Below are positions 14,370 through 21,472 of a stretch of 32,088 nucleotides of DNA, one piece after another. The stretch spans positions 1 through 32,088 of IMG/VR virus record IMGVR_UViG_3300023178_000171, one strand, 5' to 3'. Within the stretch, counting starts at the first letter, position 1, and every line of letters begins with the position of its first letter. Source of the DNA: a virus. Under the pieces are notes generated by a model that was not told the origin of the DNA, ran no database searches, and saw only the letters and a list, made by a program, of their open reading frames with translations. A program made the position numbers and the translations under genes.

Positions 14370-15232
14370 ACTGCCATCGGTGCCTTTATGCTATCCATTG
14401 GATCGTAGTCTACTAGTTTATAGTCTGCAGGTTTAGTTTCTATAATTTCTTTAAGATTTGTAAAGTAGGGCATTTCTAGTGTAGGTCCGGGTCTAGGCTC
14501 TCTACTTATTTGCTCGTTTACTTGTTCTAAATGATTAAGATAGATATGACAGTCTCCGCCTGTCCAGATAAAATCTCCAACTTCTAATTCTAGTAATTGT
14601 GCAAACATGTGTGTAAGCAAACTATACGATGCAATATTAAAAGGCACACCTAAAAACATATCTGCACTTCTCTGATAGAGTTGGCAACTCAACTCACCAT
14701 CTGTAACATTAAATTGGAATAGTGCATGACAAGGAGGCAGCGCCATTACATTTACACGATCTGCATTCCATGCACTAACAATGTGTCTGCGGCTGTCCGG
14801 ATTATGATATAGACTTTCTAGCACTTCGGCAATTTGATCAACGTGTCCTAGTTCTGCATCCCAGTTGCGCCATTGATGTCCGTACACTGGACCTAAATCC
14901 TTTGTTGTATCGTCGTTTACGTAACCTAAGTCTTTTGCTTGCTTGTCAGCATTGGCAGTCCAGATAGTAGTTTTGCCTATTAGTTCTTCTCTAGGTTTAC
15001 CGTAGTGTATTTCTGCCAGCCTGCGTTCATCTGCGCTACCTTCAAGCATCCACAGTAATTCACTTACCACACTTTTCCATGCAAGTTTTTTTGTAGTAAC
15101 AGCTGGAAACGTTTCACGTAAGTCAAAACGCATTTGATGACCAAACACGCTTCTAGTACCTACACCAGTTCTGTCCGATTTATCTTTTCCGTTTTCTAAA
15201 ATGTATTTTAAAGCATCAATATACTGCTTCAT
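14366..15232 (-). CDS. thyA: Thymidylate synthase
   Basis: 288 residues. Makes dTMP from dUMP with methylene-THF. Visible signatures: [12 protein letters not shown] near the N-terminus, [10 protein letters not shown] (phosphate Arg pair), catalytic C168 in [30 protein letters not shown] and HIYLNH. N199 in FNIAS is the residue that distinguishes thymidylate synthase from dCMP hydroxymethylase (Asp there), so this is not a hydroxymethylase. I start at 15232, with AAGGA six bases upstream; an ATG at 15316 in the same frame would overlap folA by 100 bases. The 17-base overlap with folA couples dihydrofolate recycling to its producer. Confidence 0.96.
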   Translation of the reverse strand: MKQYIDALKYILENGKDKSDRTGVGTRSVFGHQMRFDLRETFPAVTTKKLAWKSVVSELLWMLEGSADERRLAEIHYGKPREELIGKTTIWTANADKQAKDLGYVNDDTTKDLGPVYGHQWRNWDAELGHVDQIAEVLESLYHNPDSRRHIVSAWNADRVNVMALPPCHALFQFNVTDGELSCQLYQRSADMFLGVPFNIASYSLLTHMFAQLLELEVGDFIWTGGDCHIYLNHLEQVNEQISREPRPGPTLEMPYFTNLKEIIETKPADYKLVDYDPMDSIKAPMAV

Positions 15233-15722
15233 GTGCTTTCCTTTTTTCGAAAATCTTAAATGTAACTTCTTGATGTTCTTCTCTCCACATTTCTGTGAAT
15301 CGATTGTTAATTTCATCTAGAGGTAAAAATGTGTCACATTTATAATCACCGGGTATTAGACTTAGATAAAACTCGTCAATAATGTCTAATGTCTGTTCTA
15401 CAATGTTAGGACCACCGATGACCCATGTTTCTCTTTTGGGATAAATTTCGGAAAGGCTTTTTATTTCAGAACATAAATCTCCTGAAATATATTTGTCAGC
15501 ACCTTTGTGTATTTCTGGCTGTGATGTTGCAATTACATTTACACGCTTAGGTAAAGGCCTAGGCATGTGTGGATCAATCCAAGTAGTTGATCCCATAACA
15601 ACTATTCCTTCAACAGTGTTGTCTTTAAACCATTTTAAGTCTGTTGGATTATGCGGCCAGGGCAGTGTACCGTCCTTGCTTACACCGCCCTTGTCGTCAC
15701 ATGCTAGTATTGCTCTAATCAT
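15216..15722 (-). CDS. folA: Dihydrofolate reductase
   Basis: 168 residues, the usual bacterial length. Regenerates tetrahydrofolate from the dihydrofolate made by thymidylate synthase, the next gene. Signatures: [16 protein letters not shown] (substrate Asp region), VVMGSTTW (NADPH), and TWVIGGPNI (the WxIGG cofactor loop). The start ATG overlaps the ferredoxin stop by one base (TGATG). T4 and many relatives carry the same frd-td order, so this is a standard phage nucleotide-synthesis pair. Confidence 0.95.
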   Translation of the reverse strand: MIRAILACDDKGGVSKDGTLPWPHNPTDLKWFKDNTVEGIVVMGSTTWIDPHMPRPLPKRVNVIATSQPEIHKGADKYISGDLCSEIKSLSEIYPKRETWVIGGPNIVEQTLDIIDEFYLSLIPGDYKCDTFLPLDEINNRFTEMWREEHQEVTFKIFEKRKAHEAVY

Positions 15723-16075
15723 CAGTCGCCCTTCCCTGGCTTTTCTGAGAAGTGTTCTTCGTACTTGTTAGGTACACCGTTCCAGTCGTCTGCATCTTCT
15801 GGAACATCTTCTTCTCTAACTTCTGTAATGTTAGGCCACTTTTGCGAATATTCTCTGTTTAATTCTTCCCAGAATATTTGCTGTCCTGGTTCTAATGCAT
15901 TGTCTGCTACAATAGCATCTACAGGACACTCTGGTTCGCAAACTCCGCAGTCAATACATTCATCCGGATGTATTACTAACATGTTTTCGCCTTCATAAAA
16001 ACAATCTACTGGACAAACTGCAACACAATCCATATGCTTGCATCGTATACAATTGTCAGTTACTAAGTATGTCAT
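15722..16075 (-). CDS. fdxA: 7Fe ferredoxin (FdxA-type, 3Fe-4S plus 4Fe-4S)
   Basis: 117 residues starting [22 protein letters not shown], with Cys at 9, 12, 17, 21, 25, 40, 43, 46 and 50. The second group [12 protein letters not shown] and the [17 protein letters not shown] stretch are near-signatures of proteobacterial FdxA, whose clusters are 3Fe-4S and 4Fe-4S. The C-terminal 60 residues follow the FdxA pattern ([15 protein letters not shown]). It should act as a soluble electron carrier. The close family match to alphaproteobacterial enzymes suggests acquisition from a host (inference). It is coupled to the oxygenase gene upstream by ATGA and sits before folA. Confidence 0.94.
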   Translation of the reverse strand: MTYLVTDNCIRCKHMDCVAVCPVDCFYEGENMLVIHPDECIDCGVCEPECPVDAIVADNALEPGQQIFWEELNREYSQKWPNITEVREEDVPEDADDWNGVPNKYEEHFSEKPGKGD

Positions 16076-16749
16076 ACTGGTTCCATATCCCTTATTCGTG
16101 CGTTATAAGCCATATTTACACGCTGTCTTGTTTTATGAGGATTAGATTCGACATCGTGTATTAAATAACTTGGAAATAAAATTACATCGCCGTCGTCTGG
16201 TTCATACCGGCTTACACCGTGCCAAGGCCAGAGGTAGTGCGATGACCCCATAAGATAATTTTGTGGTTGGAAATTTATTCCACCTGTTCCTGTTGCTTGT
16301 AAATATATCACTCCACTGATAAAGTTATGTGAATGGCTGTGTGCAATATTTCCTGCACCAGGATCATTTACATTTGCCCAAGCATCAAACACCATTCTAT
16401 CTGTAATTTTTTTCCATTCTTCTGTTACTCTAGGCTTAATTGCTCCGTCAGCAAGCGACATCAATCCGTCTTTGTATTCTAATGCACAAGTCATCATTAA
16501 CTCACTTAAAAAATATTTGTGTTCGTGTGTCATATGATCACTTAGATGAGGCTTGCCTCTCCAGCAACCAGTGTTACTATCGCTGTTTAGATGCGAAACA
16601 TCTTCGTATGTAGGATCTTTTGAAATATCAATGATTGCTTGTGCAATTTCTGTTGCAACGTGTTTCGGTATTGCATTTTTTATATGCATTATAGGGCTAA
16701 CTTCACCGCACGTTGTAGTAATTTTCCAGGGAAATTTATTTACTTGCAT
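16072..16749 (-). CDS. 2OG-Fe(II) oxygenase (TIGR02466-like), copy 2
   Basis: 225 residues. [14 protein letters not shown] (H137-L150) supplies the first His ligand region, [15 protein letters not shown] the distal His (H198), and RQRVNMAYN the Arg (R210) that binds 2-oxoglutarate. The Asp/Glu ligand is not obvious, as in the TIGR02466 group, where the motif is HxH. Substrate unknown: protein, nucleic acid or small molecule are all possible. It overlaps the upstream paralogue-like oxygenase by 14 bases and the ferredoxin by ATGA. Confidence 0.82.
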   Translation of the reverse strand: MQVNKFPWKITTTCGEVSPIMHIKNAIPKHVATEIAQAIIDISKDPTYEDVSHLNSDSNTGCWRGKPHLSDHMTHEHKYFLSELMMTCALEYKDGLMSLADGAIKPRVTEEWKKITDRMVFDAWANVNDPGAGNIAHSHSHNFISGVIYLQATGTGGINFQPQNYLMGSSHYLWPWHGVSRYEPDDGDVILFPSYLIHDVESNPHKTRQRVNMAYNARIRDMEPV

Positions 16750-17461
16750 TTGATTTTTTCATCCTTTCTGCATCTTCGCTTGGAACAACAACGGCATTAT
16801 AACTAATGAGCACCCGATCATCTGGTCCAGCATAAGATGAACCGTCATGTGGTATCCAACTAGGGAATAGTACTAGCAGACCTTCTTTAGGTGTCATACT
16901 AGTTACGTTACTACTTGACCACCAATGACTACCTAAGTCGCCTTGTGCTGTATTTGAATATTGATTATACCATGTGTTGATACCGTTATTTGTTTCCATA
17001 TCACAGTGTTTGGTTTTTACATAAAATATACCTGACCAACTACTACCGCCGTGAGTATGAACAGCATGAGCTCCGCCATTATTTGTAACATGATACCAAC
17101 TATCTGTAATGATAGTTTTAGTTGTAAGTCCTAGAGGTAAACTAAATTCTTCTCTTTCGTGGGGTAAAGCATTATGAACAACTTCCTGTACAGCCTGCTC
17201 AAAAAATATTTTTAATTTATTAAGTATAGGATATTCATCACCACGCTGTATAAAATCAAATGTACTTTCTTTTAAACCTTTTGATTTTGCTTGCGGAGCA
17301 ACACCGCTTTCTACATCTTTAGTTTGTTTACCCACACAATCGTAGACACAGTCTAAAATTGCTTTTTTATCAAAATCAAAGTCTCTGTATCTAAATGTAA
17401 ACATGTATTGCGGCCAAAGTTGATGTGCATCACCGGGTACTGCTAACATTGTTTCCTTCAT
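16736..17461 (-). CDS. 2OG-Fe(II) oxygenase, copy 1
   Basis: 241 residues. HAVHTHGGSSWSGIFYV (from H122; likely ligands H125 and H127), LLVLFPSWIPHDGSS (H195) and DDRVLISYN (R206) match the double-stranded beta-helix core of 2OG-Fe(II) dioxygenases. It resembles the next gene in layout but is not a close copy, so the two may act on different substrates or as a heteromer. The ATG overlaps the clamp-loader stop by ATGA. T4-like marine phages often encode such enzymes, with unknown targets. Confidence 0.8.
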   Translation of the reverse strand: MKETMLAVPGDAHQLWPQYMFTFRYRDFDFDKKAILDCVYDCVGKQTKDVESGVAPQAKSKGLKESTFDFIQRGDEYPILNKLKIFFEQAVQEVVHNALPHEREEFSLPLGLTTKTIITDSWYHVTNNGGAHAVHTHGGSSWSGIFYVKTKHCDMETNNGINTWYNQYSNTAQGDLGSHWWSSSNVTSMTPKEGLLVLFPSWIPHDGSSYAGPDDRVLISYNAVVVPSEDAERMKKSNASK

Positions 17462-18375
17462 TCAATTCTCGCCAATCTAATAAGTGTTGCTGCCAAATTA
17501 ATCTCTGGATCTACAACAAGAGTATGATCAACCATCCCCTGCTTAATAATTAGCACAGCTTTGTCTTGTTGCTCCTCGTTTCCGAACAGTTCAATGTTAT
17601 CATACAACCAACGATACACTTCTTCCATTTCCTCTGGACGAATTGCACCACACAATAGTTTACGTGCTTCTTGAATTTTGCCTGCTTTAAACAGTTCAAC
17701 CATTTCAAGTTTCCAGTCGCTTTCGCCTGTATCACCTTCATGTGGTGCAAGTAACTGCCCGTCTGTGCTATTCATTTGCACCATGTTAATACACTTACGC
17801 AAGTCTGGGTAGGTTGCTTTTACATAAGTGTCTAGTGTATCCAAGTCTGGAGTAACACCTTCTGTTATAAGAATCTCTGCAACTCTTGCTGTAAACTCTG
17901 TCTGATCGATCTTGGCAATATGAAATCCTTGACAACGACTGTGAATAGCAGGAATAATCCTGTTAGGATAATTGCAAGTAAGTATGAAGCGTGAAGTAGT
18001 ATGATATTCTTCCATAACACCACGCAATGCTGCTTGAGCGTTTGGAGACAAGTAATCAGCCTCATCTAGTAGTACCACTTTAAAGTCGCCAAATGGAATC
18101 ATTTGTACGAAGTTTACAATTTTATCACGAACGTCATCTACTGAGTTTGTTCGCGATGCGTTAATTTCTAATATGTCTAAATCGTTGACGTCTAACTCGT
18201 TGAATAACAGTTTTGCCAACGTTGTTTTTCCGATGCCAGCATTGCCTGAAAACAGCAAGTGCGGGATTGTTTTGTCTTTTATCCACGTTTGTACCTGTTT
18301 ACGCTGTGCGTCATCTCTAAACACATAACCGTCTACTGTTTTTGGACGATACTTTTCTACCCATAGTTCTTTCAT
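17458..18375 (-). CDS. 44: Sliding-clamp loader large subunit (T4 gp44-like)
   Basis: 305 residues. AAA+ ATPase of the phage replisome that opens the gp45 clamp and loads it on primer-template. Signatures: N-terminal LWVEKYRPKTVDGYV, Walker A GNAGIGKT (44-51), Walker B VVLLDEADYL (about 100-109), the SRC arginine-finger motif (HSRCQGF) and a C-terminal helical collar. Length and order agree with T4 gp44 (319). The gp62 partner is not seen in the window. It is coupled on both sides by ATGA overlaps and may be driven by the promoter at 18626-18654. Confidence 0.95.
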   Translation of the reverse strand: MKELWVEKYRPKTVDGYVFRDDAQRKQVQTWIKDKTIPHLLFSGNAGIGKTTLAKLLFNELDVNDLDILEINASRTNSVDDVRDKIVNFVQMIPFGDFKVVLLDEADYLSPNAQAALRGVMEEYHTTSRFILTCNYPNRIIPAIHSRCQGFHIAKIDQTEFTARVAEILITEGVTPDLDTLDTYVKATYPDLRKCINMVQMNSTDGQLLAPHEGDTGESDWKLEMVELFKAGKIQEARKLLCGAIRPEEMEEVYRWLYDNIELFGNEEQQDKAVLIIKQGMVDHTLVVDPEINLAATLIRLARIE

Positions 18376-18647
18376 TCTACCTCCGCTCCGAAGCCGTCCT
18401 TAGTGGAGTACAACTTCTTAATTTTTCTACCATCAATTTCGTCACCTAATGTCACATACGGTCCGCCACTTGGATCAAACATACCTAAATCTTGATCATC
18501 GATACCTTTAACACCTTCTTTACTTCCGTAACGACAATATTTTAAACTTTCGCCTTCCATAGTAAATTCATATGTGCTTTCAGAAACTTTAGTCCAAGTA
18601 TAAGCATCTCTATATCTATTTGTATATTTTACATTAGATTTGAACAT
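18372..18647 (-). CDS. Conserved small phage protein, 91 aa
   Basis: Contains TNRYRDAYTWTKVS near the start, SLKYCRYG and DLGMFDPSGGPYVTLGDEIDG in the middle. I recall this pattern from marine T4-like phages as a hypothetical. No signal or membrane segment. The ATG at 18647 has a weak ribosome site and lies within a strong promoter (18626-18654). Transcripts from that promoter would begin inside this gene, so it may need the upstream promoter for its own expression. It couples to gp44 by ATGA. Confidence 0.65.
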   Translation of the reverse strand: MFKSNVKYTNRYRDAYTWTKVSESTYEFTMEGESLKYCRYGSKEGVKGIDDQDLGMFDPSGGPYVTLGDEIDGRKIKKLYSTKDGFGAEVE

Positions 18648-18654
18648 TTGTCAA
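18626..18654 (-). promoter_or_regulatory. Sigma-70-like promoter TTGACA-17-TAAAAT
   Basis: -35 TTGACA at 18654-18649 and -10 TAAAAT at 18631-18626, with a 17-base spacer. It overlaps the ATG of the 91-residue gene (18647), so a transcript would begin near 18619 inside that gene and cover gp44 onward. The spacing and hexamers match consensus and the two other early promoters, which argues against chance. Confidence 0.6.
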
Positions 18655-19116
18655 TTAATCCCATAAGTTTTCATAATATTTTCCAAATAGTCGGAACCCA
18701 TTTGAAATACGATCTTGTTCTTTTTGTATCTCGTCTCTACTATCAAAACGCATGTACACATCGTCCTTGTTTGCTTTACAATCAAATGCATAAATCATTT
18801 CGTCTAACACCCAGTCCCAACGTACAAAAAAGTTTTTGTCAGTGGTGCCGTCTTTGTTGTATGCGGCAATTTCTTTTTTAGACGGACGTAATTCTTTGGG
18901 TACGTCTTTGTAATCTATTTGTGGTGCTCCGTGCTTGGTCTCTTTCAGCTGTTTGAGCATAGGCAGGACAATGTGAGCAAGGGTATGATCCATGCTCCAA
19001 GTGTCCCATTTGTCAATGTGTACCTTTACCTTTTGCTCTGAATTGTATCCGAACTTATCATACAACCAGTTACTCCACGGCCAGTGATTTGGAAACTTTC
19101 CTATTTTAACTTTCAT
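18655..19116 (-). CDS. Conserved phage protein of unknown function, 153 aa
   Basis: Contains the blocks VKVHIDKWDTWSMDHTLAH, ILPMLKQLKETKHGAPQID, RWDWVLDEMIYAFDC and NGFRLFGKYYENLWD. This arrangement is widespread in tailed phages as a hypothetical protein whose function I do not know. Conserved Asp, His and Trp residues could suggest an enzyme. The ATG overlaps the BPSL0761-like gene by 11 bases. Soluble, no signal peptide. Confidence 0.75.
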   Translation of the reverse strand: MKVKIGKFPNHWPWSNWLYDKFGYNSEQKVKVHIDKWDTWSMDHTLAHIVLPMLKQLKETKHGAPQIDYKDVPKELRPSKKEIAAYNKDGTTDKNFFVRWDWVLDEMIYAFDCKANKDDVYMRFDSRDEIQKEQDRISNGFRLFGKYYENLWD

Positions 19117-19303
19117 AATCTACCTCTTCGAAACTTTCCTTAATGTATGCCATATGATATTGCGAAGGGTAGTGCCTTAACAACCTACCTGCTTCTTCTC
19201 TAACTGCTCGCGGCACACGAGGATACTTCTTAGGATCTCGCAAGTCCATTAGGAATCTTTCTACATTTAGCACTGCGTTTGTTCTTTCAATAGGTAATGT
19301 CAT
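19106..19303 (-). CDS. BPSL0761-family small protein
   Basis: 65 residues. ERTNAVLNVERFLMDLRDPK, then VPRAVREEAGRLLRHYPSQY match the small BPSL0761 family found in bacteria and phages, which has no established function. The LLRHYP motif is the most diagnostic part. It joins the neighbouring genes through an ATGA overlap and an 11-base overlap. Probably cytosolic and helical. Confidence 0.78.
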   Translation of the reverse strand: MTLPIERTNAVLNVERFLMDLRDPKKYPRVPRAVREEAGRLLRHYPSQYHMAYIKESFEEVDYES

Positions 19304-19680
19304 GCTAAGTCCGTTATAAGTTTATAGTTGTCCCACGCTTTTTGTTGCGCAGGATTCATTTCGTCTTGAGGTACTACACACTCTAACCAGTAGTAAGGCA
19401 TACGTCGAGGATGAGCACCAAACTGACGAGGCTGATGCAGTTTGCCGTCTTCATACAAGTCAATTAGAATTTCACGCATCTCTTGTTCGTGATCTTCTAG
19501 GCCTGCCCATTCAGGATTGCTTAGGCCACCGTGCAAATAACCTTCCCAAATCTGTTTCCAGTGGCTGTCATTGTTAGGATCTACATCTGTGCGGGCAACA
19601 ATTACTAACACATCGTCGATGTATACACGTTCTTCTAAAATATCACGCATACAACGTGACAGGCTTAGTCCAATTTTCAT
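19300..19680 (-). CDS. Conserved phage protein of unknown function, 126 aa
   Basis: Begins MKIGLSLSRCMRDILEERV and contains VLVIVARTDVDP, HWKQIWEGY and a C-terminal YYWLECVVPQDEMNPAQQKA segment. I recognise the SLSRC(M/V)RDI start from other phage hypotheticals. The central part could be a small alpha/beta domain, but no catalytic motif is seen. ATGA overlaps on both sides place it in the coupled operon between the MazG-like enzyme and the BPSL0761-like protein. Confidence 0.65.
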   Translation of the reverse strand: MKIGLSLSRCMRDILEERVYIDDVLVIVARTDVDPNNDSHWKQIWEGYLHGGLSNPEWAGLEDHEQEMREILIDLYEDGKLHQPRQFGAHPRRMPYYWLECVVPQDEMNPAQQKAWDNYKLITDLA

Positions 19681-19955
19681 CTAATTAGAGTGCTCCACTT
19701 AACAAGTTTATCACGCTTTACATTTACACGTTCAGCAATTTCTTTGTGTGTAACTATACTATGATCGATCATTAGTTCAATCATACATTGTACATCGCCT
19801 ATTTCTTCCATCAACTTAATACGTTGATCTTCTTCAATTTGATCAAGTGTTTCATATTTACGAATAATTTTACTACAACGTTGTGTTAATTCGCCACATT
19901 CTTCCATCGTGATTGTCATTAATTGTTGTAAATTATTAATTGGACTATTTAACAA
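19677..19955 (-). CDS. MazG-like NTP pyrophosphohydrolase, short form
   Basis: 92 residues, all helical. The paired metal motifs of the all-alpha NTP pyrophosphatases are EECGE (E18, E19, E22) and EEIGD (E50, E51, D54), about 28 residues apart. The start is TTG at 19955, with AAGGA eight bases upstream. Starting at the ATG at 19919 would cut the first helix. It overlaps the exonuclease by 11 bases. MazG-like enzymes remove non-canonical NTPs or may act on (p)ppGpp in phage-infected cells; the substrate here is not known. It is one of two such enzymes in the window. Confidence 0.78.
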   Translation of the reverse strand: MLNSPINNLQQLMTITMEECGELTQRCSKIIRKYETLDQIEEDQRIKLMEEIGDVQCMIELMIDHSIVTHKEIAERVNVKRDKLVKWSTLIR

Positions 19956-20472
19956 TGTTTAATTCCTTATATGCAACTTGTACTGACTTTGCTTGAAAGT
20001 ATGCATCTGCTAGTGCATTGTGCAAATCACTTTGCATTGCCTTACGTGGATCTTCTTTTAGACAAGCAAACAATGTGCGGCTATCACGCACTTGCCAAAA
20101 GTTCCAAGGTATAGGTTTACTACACTGACGACACATATCTTCAATGATTGTAATATCAAAGCCGTAGCCGTGTCCCCATAGTACATCAACACCTACCATC
20201 CACTTAGGAAGTGATTCAATAAATGTGTCCATAGCAACACGCCCTTCTTCTGAGAACGCTTCTTCTTGCACCTTAGGATCTTGACGCCCCCACCAAGCAA
20301 TAGTATCATCACTTACTTGTCTGTATTGGCTATCAATGTCTAGTTTGTAGTAAAACTCACTGTGCGGTTCTGCGTCCGAGAAAGGATCAAACTTTACTCC
20401 GCCTACGGTTAACACTGCGGCATGCGGTGTTGTGTGCAGAGTTTCTAAATCAATCATTGCATGAGTTGTCAT
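19945..20472 (-). CDS. DEDDh 3'-5' exonuclease (DnaQ/Rv2179c-like)
   Basis: 175 residues. Exo I is MIDLETL (D8, E10), Exo II is GHGYGFDITII (D106) and Exo III is HNALADAY (H151, D156), giving the full DEDDh set. It resembles the phage DexA-type and Rv2179c-like single-domain exonucleases. Substrate may be RNA or DNA. As the first large gene after the palindromic promoter at 20638-20683, it should be expressed early, coupled by ATGA to a 53-residue membrane protein. Confidence 0.88.
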   Translation of the reverse strand: MTTHAMIDLETLHTTPHAAVLTVGGVKFDPFSDAEPHSEFYYKLDIDSQYRQVSDDTIAWWGRQDPKVQEEAFSEEGRVAMDTFIESLPKWMVGVDVLWGHGYGFDITIIEDMCRQCSKPIPWNFWQVRDSRTLFACLKEDPRKAMQSDLHNALADAYFQAKSVQVAYKELNIVK

Positions 20473-20630
20473 CTGTTACCTTTTTCAAATCCAATGCCAG
20501 TTAAAATTAAAAATACATACAACAAAGGCCACGCCCAACCTGTGAGGTAGCCTGTCACATGAAGCACAAGTAATGCTATACCTGTAGCACCTGCTGTGCC
20601 TATACCTGTTCTACTTTCTGGTAATTTCAT
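20469..20630 (-). CDS. Small early membrane protein, 53 aa
   Basis: An ATG at 20630 with AAGGAG six bases upstream opens 53 codons to the TGA at 20471-20469, which overlaps the exonuclease ATG (ATGA). The protein is almost all hydrophobic: a Gly/Ala-rich segment at about 9-30 (IGTAGATGIALLVLHVTGYL) and a second at about 32-47 (WAWPLLYVFLILTGIG), with a short EKGNR tail. It is first in line after a consensus promoter and an operator-like repeat. A small early membrane protein could affect the host envelope or exclude other phages (inference). Confidence 0.75.
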   Translation of the reverse strand: MKLPESRTGIGTAGATGIALLVLHVTGYLTGWAWPLLYVFLILTGIGFEKGNR

Positions 20631-20637
20631 GAGATCT

Positions 20638-20677
20638 CCTTACAATTTATACATATTATAACGCATAAACTGTAAGG
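20638..20677. promoter_or_regulatory. Operator-like inverted repeat around early promoter
   Basis: Two 13-base arms, 20638-20650 (ccttacaatttat) and 20665-20677 (ataaactgtaagg), are complementary at 12 of 13 positions and are separated by 14 bases that contain the -10. The outer arm adjoins the -35 and the inner arm overlaps the start site and Shine-Dalgarno. Since only one arm is transcribed, this looks like a DNA operator for a dimeric regulator, not an RNA hairpin. Confidence 0.6.
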
Positions 20678-20683
20678 AGTCAA
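20655..20683 (-). promoter_or_regulatory. Sigma-70-like promoter TTGACT-17-TATAAT
   Basis: -35 TTGACT at 20683-20678 and -10 TATAAT at 20660-20655, spacer 17. Expected start is near 20648, giving a leader of about 18 bases with AAGGAG before the ATG at 20630. It probably drives the early operon starting with the 53-residue membrane protein and the exonuclease. Confidence 0.88.
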
Positions 20684-20691
20684 GTGTTAAT

Positions 20692-21045
20692 TTAAATAAA
20701 TTGTGCCAATTCAGGTGCTTTCCAGCCTTCTGGCTTCAGCACCTTGCCATCTTCACGTTTGCGAACTTTGCCTGTGTCTGGATCAATCTTAGCAAAGTTT
20801 GTACGCATTACTTCTTCCCAAGCACCTTCTCCGTCAAAGCCGGCTGCACGAATAGCACCCATAGTAACAACTAGGATATCAACAAGTGCATCAAGTTGTT
20901 CTACACGATCATTGTCTTCTACTGCATCTGCAAGTTCATGAAACTCTTCTTCAATAAGACCGAGATACATTTTGTAGTTTGCTTCACTAGGCTCTTGATC
21001 ACATGCTGAGCCAAAGCGTTCAATATCTGCAAAAGGATTTGTCAT
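20692..21045 (-). CDS. MazG-like/PRA-PH-like NTP pyrophosphohydrolase
   Basis: 117 residues. LIEEEFHELADAV (E32-E37) and LDALVDILVVTMGA (D52, D56) are the paired metal-binding helices of the MazG/HisE all-alpha pyrophosphatase superfamily. The C-terminal stretch NFAKIDPDTGKV, KREDGKVLKPEGW is typical of a phage subgroup that resembles phosphoribosyl-ATP pyrophosphohydrolases. It should hydrolyse an NTP to NMP and pyrophosphate; substrate unknown. AGAGG precedes the ATG. Its stop is next to the early promoter for the following operon. Confidence 0.83.
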   Translation of the reverse strand: MTNPFADIERFGSACDQEPSEANYKMYLGLIEEEFHELADAVEDNDRVEQLDALVDILVVTMGAIRAAGFDGEGAWEEVMRTNFAKIDPDTGKVRKREDGKVLKPEGWKAPELAQFI

Positions 21046-21053
21046 TTATACCT

Positions 21054-21455
21054 CTATTGGTTAACAAACGAACCTGGGTCAATAGTTGCCGGTCCGTCAC
21101 TGTATTCATTACCGATGCTTACATCTTCTGGTTTTTCTTCTGAATAAGCAAGTATACTTTCTGCTTCAACCATACGAACTTCTTTTTCTCCGTCTGGGGT
21201 TTCTAGCTTGATGCTTCTAGTCCAACGACCGTGTTCAACTAGCACCCAATGTCCAACTTCAAACTCGTCTTTGTTGTCTGGGCCTTTGTCGTATACTTTG
21301 CCCCAACGTGGATATATGCCACGTGTGGTTCCGTCGTCATCTCTTAAGATAAGTCCGCTTTTGGTCTTTTGTTCACCAAAATACATATCACTAACAAGTA
21401 CTCTGTTACCGATAGCTCTTAGTTCACCTTCAATTTTATTCAAGTTTATTGACAT
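21054..21455 (-). CDS. GroES-like co-chaperonin (T4 gp31 role)
   Basis: 133 residues. The N-terminal RAIGNRVLVSDMYFG and KTKSGLILRDDDG resemble the GroES barrel start and the mobile loop that contacts GroEL. GKVYDKGP and GHWVLVEHG match later barrel strands, and ESILAY the last strand. The ~30-residue Asp/Glu-rich tail is an addition. By analogy with T4 gp31, it would pair with host GroEL to fold the major capsid protein. AGAGGA lies upstream of the ATG. It is another component of the phage's chaperone set, along with DnaJ and ClpA. Confidence 0.75.
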   Translation of the reverse strand: MSINLNKIEGELRAIGNRVLVSDMYFGEQKTKSGLILRDDDGTTRGIYPRWGKVYDKGPDNKDEFEVGHWVLVEHGRWTRSIKLETPDGEKEVRMVEAESILAYSEEKPEDVSIGNEYSDGPATIDPGSFVNQ

Positions 21456-21472
21456 AGTTTCCTCTTATGATA

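Noticed and set aside
14366-15232. dCMP hydroxymethylase instead of thymidylate synthase
   Set aside because: The discriminating residue in FNIAS is Asn199, as in thymidylate synthases, not Asp.
15233-15316. Longer start for thyA
   Set aside because: It would overlap folA by 100 bases and add a segment with no family match, while the ATG at 15232 has AAGGA at normal spacing and matches the ThyA N-terminus.
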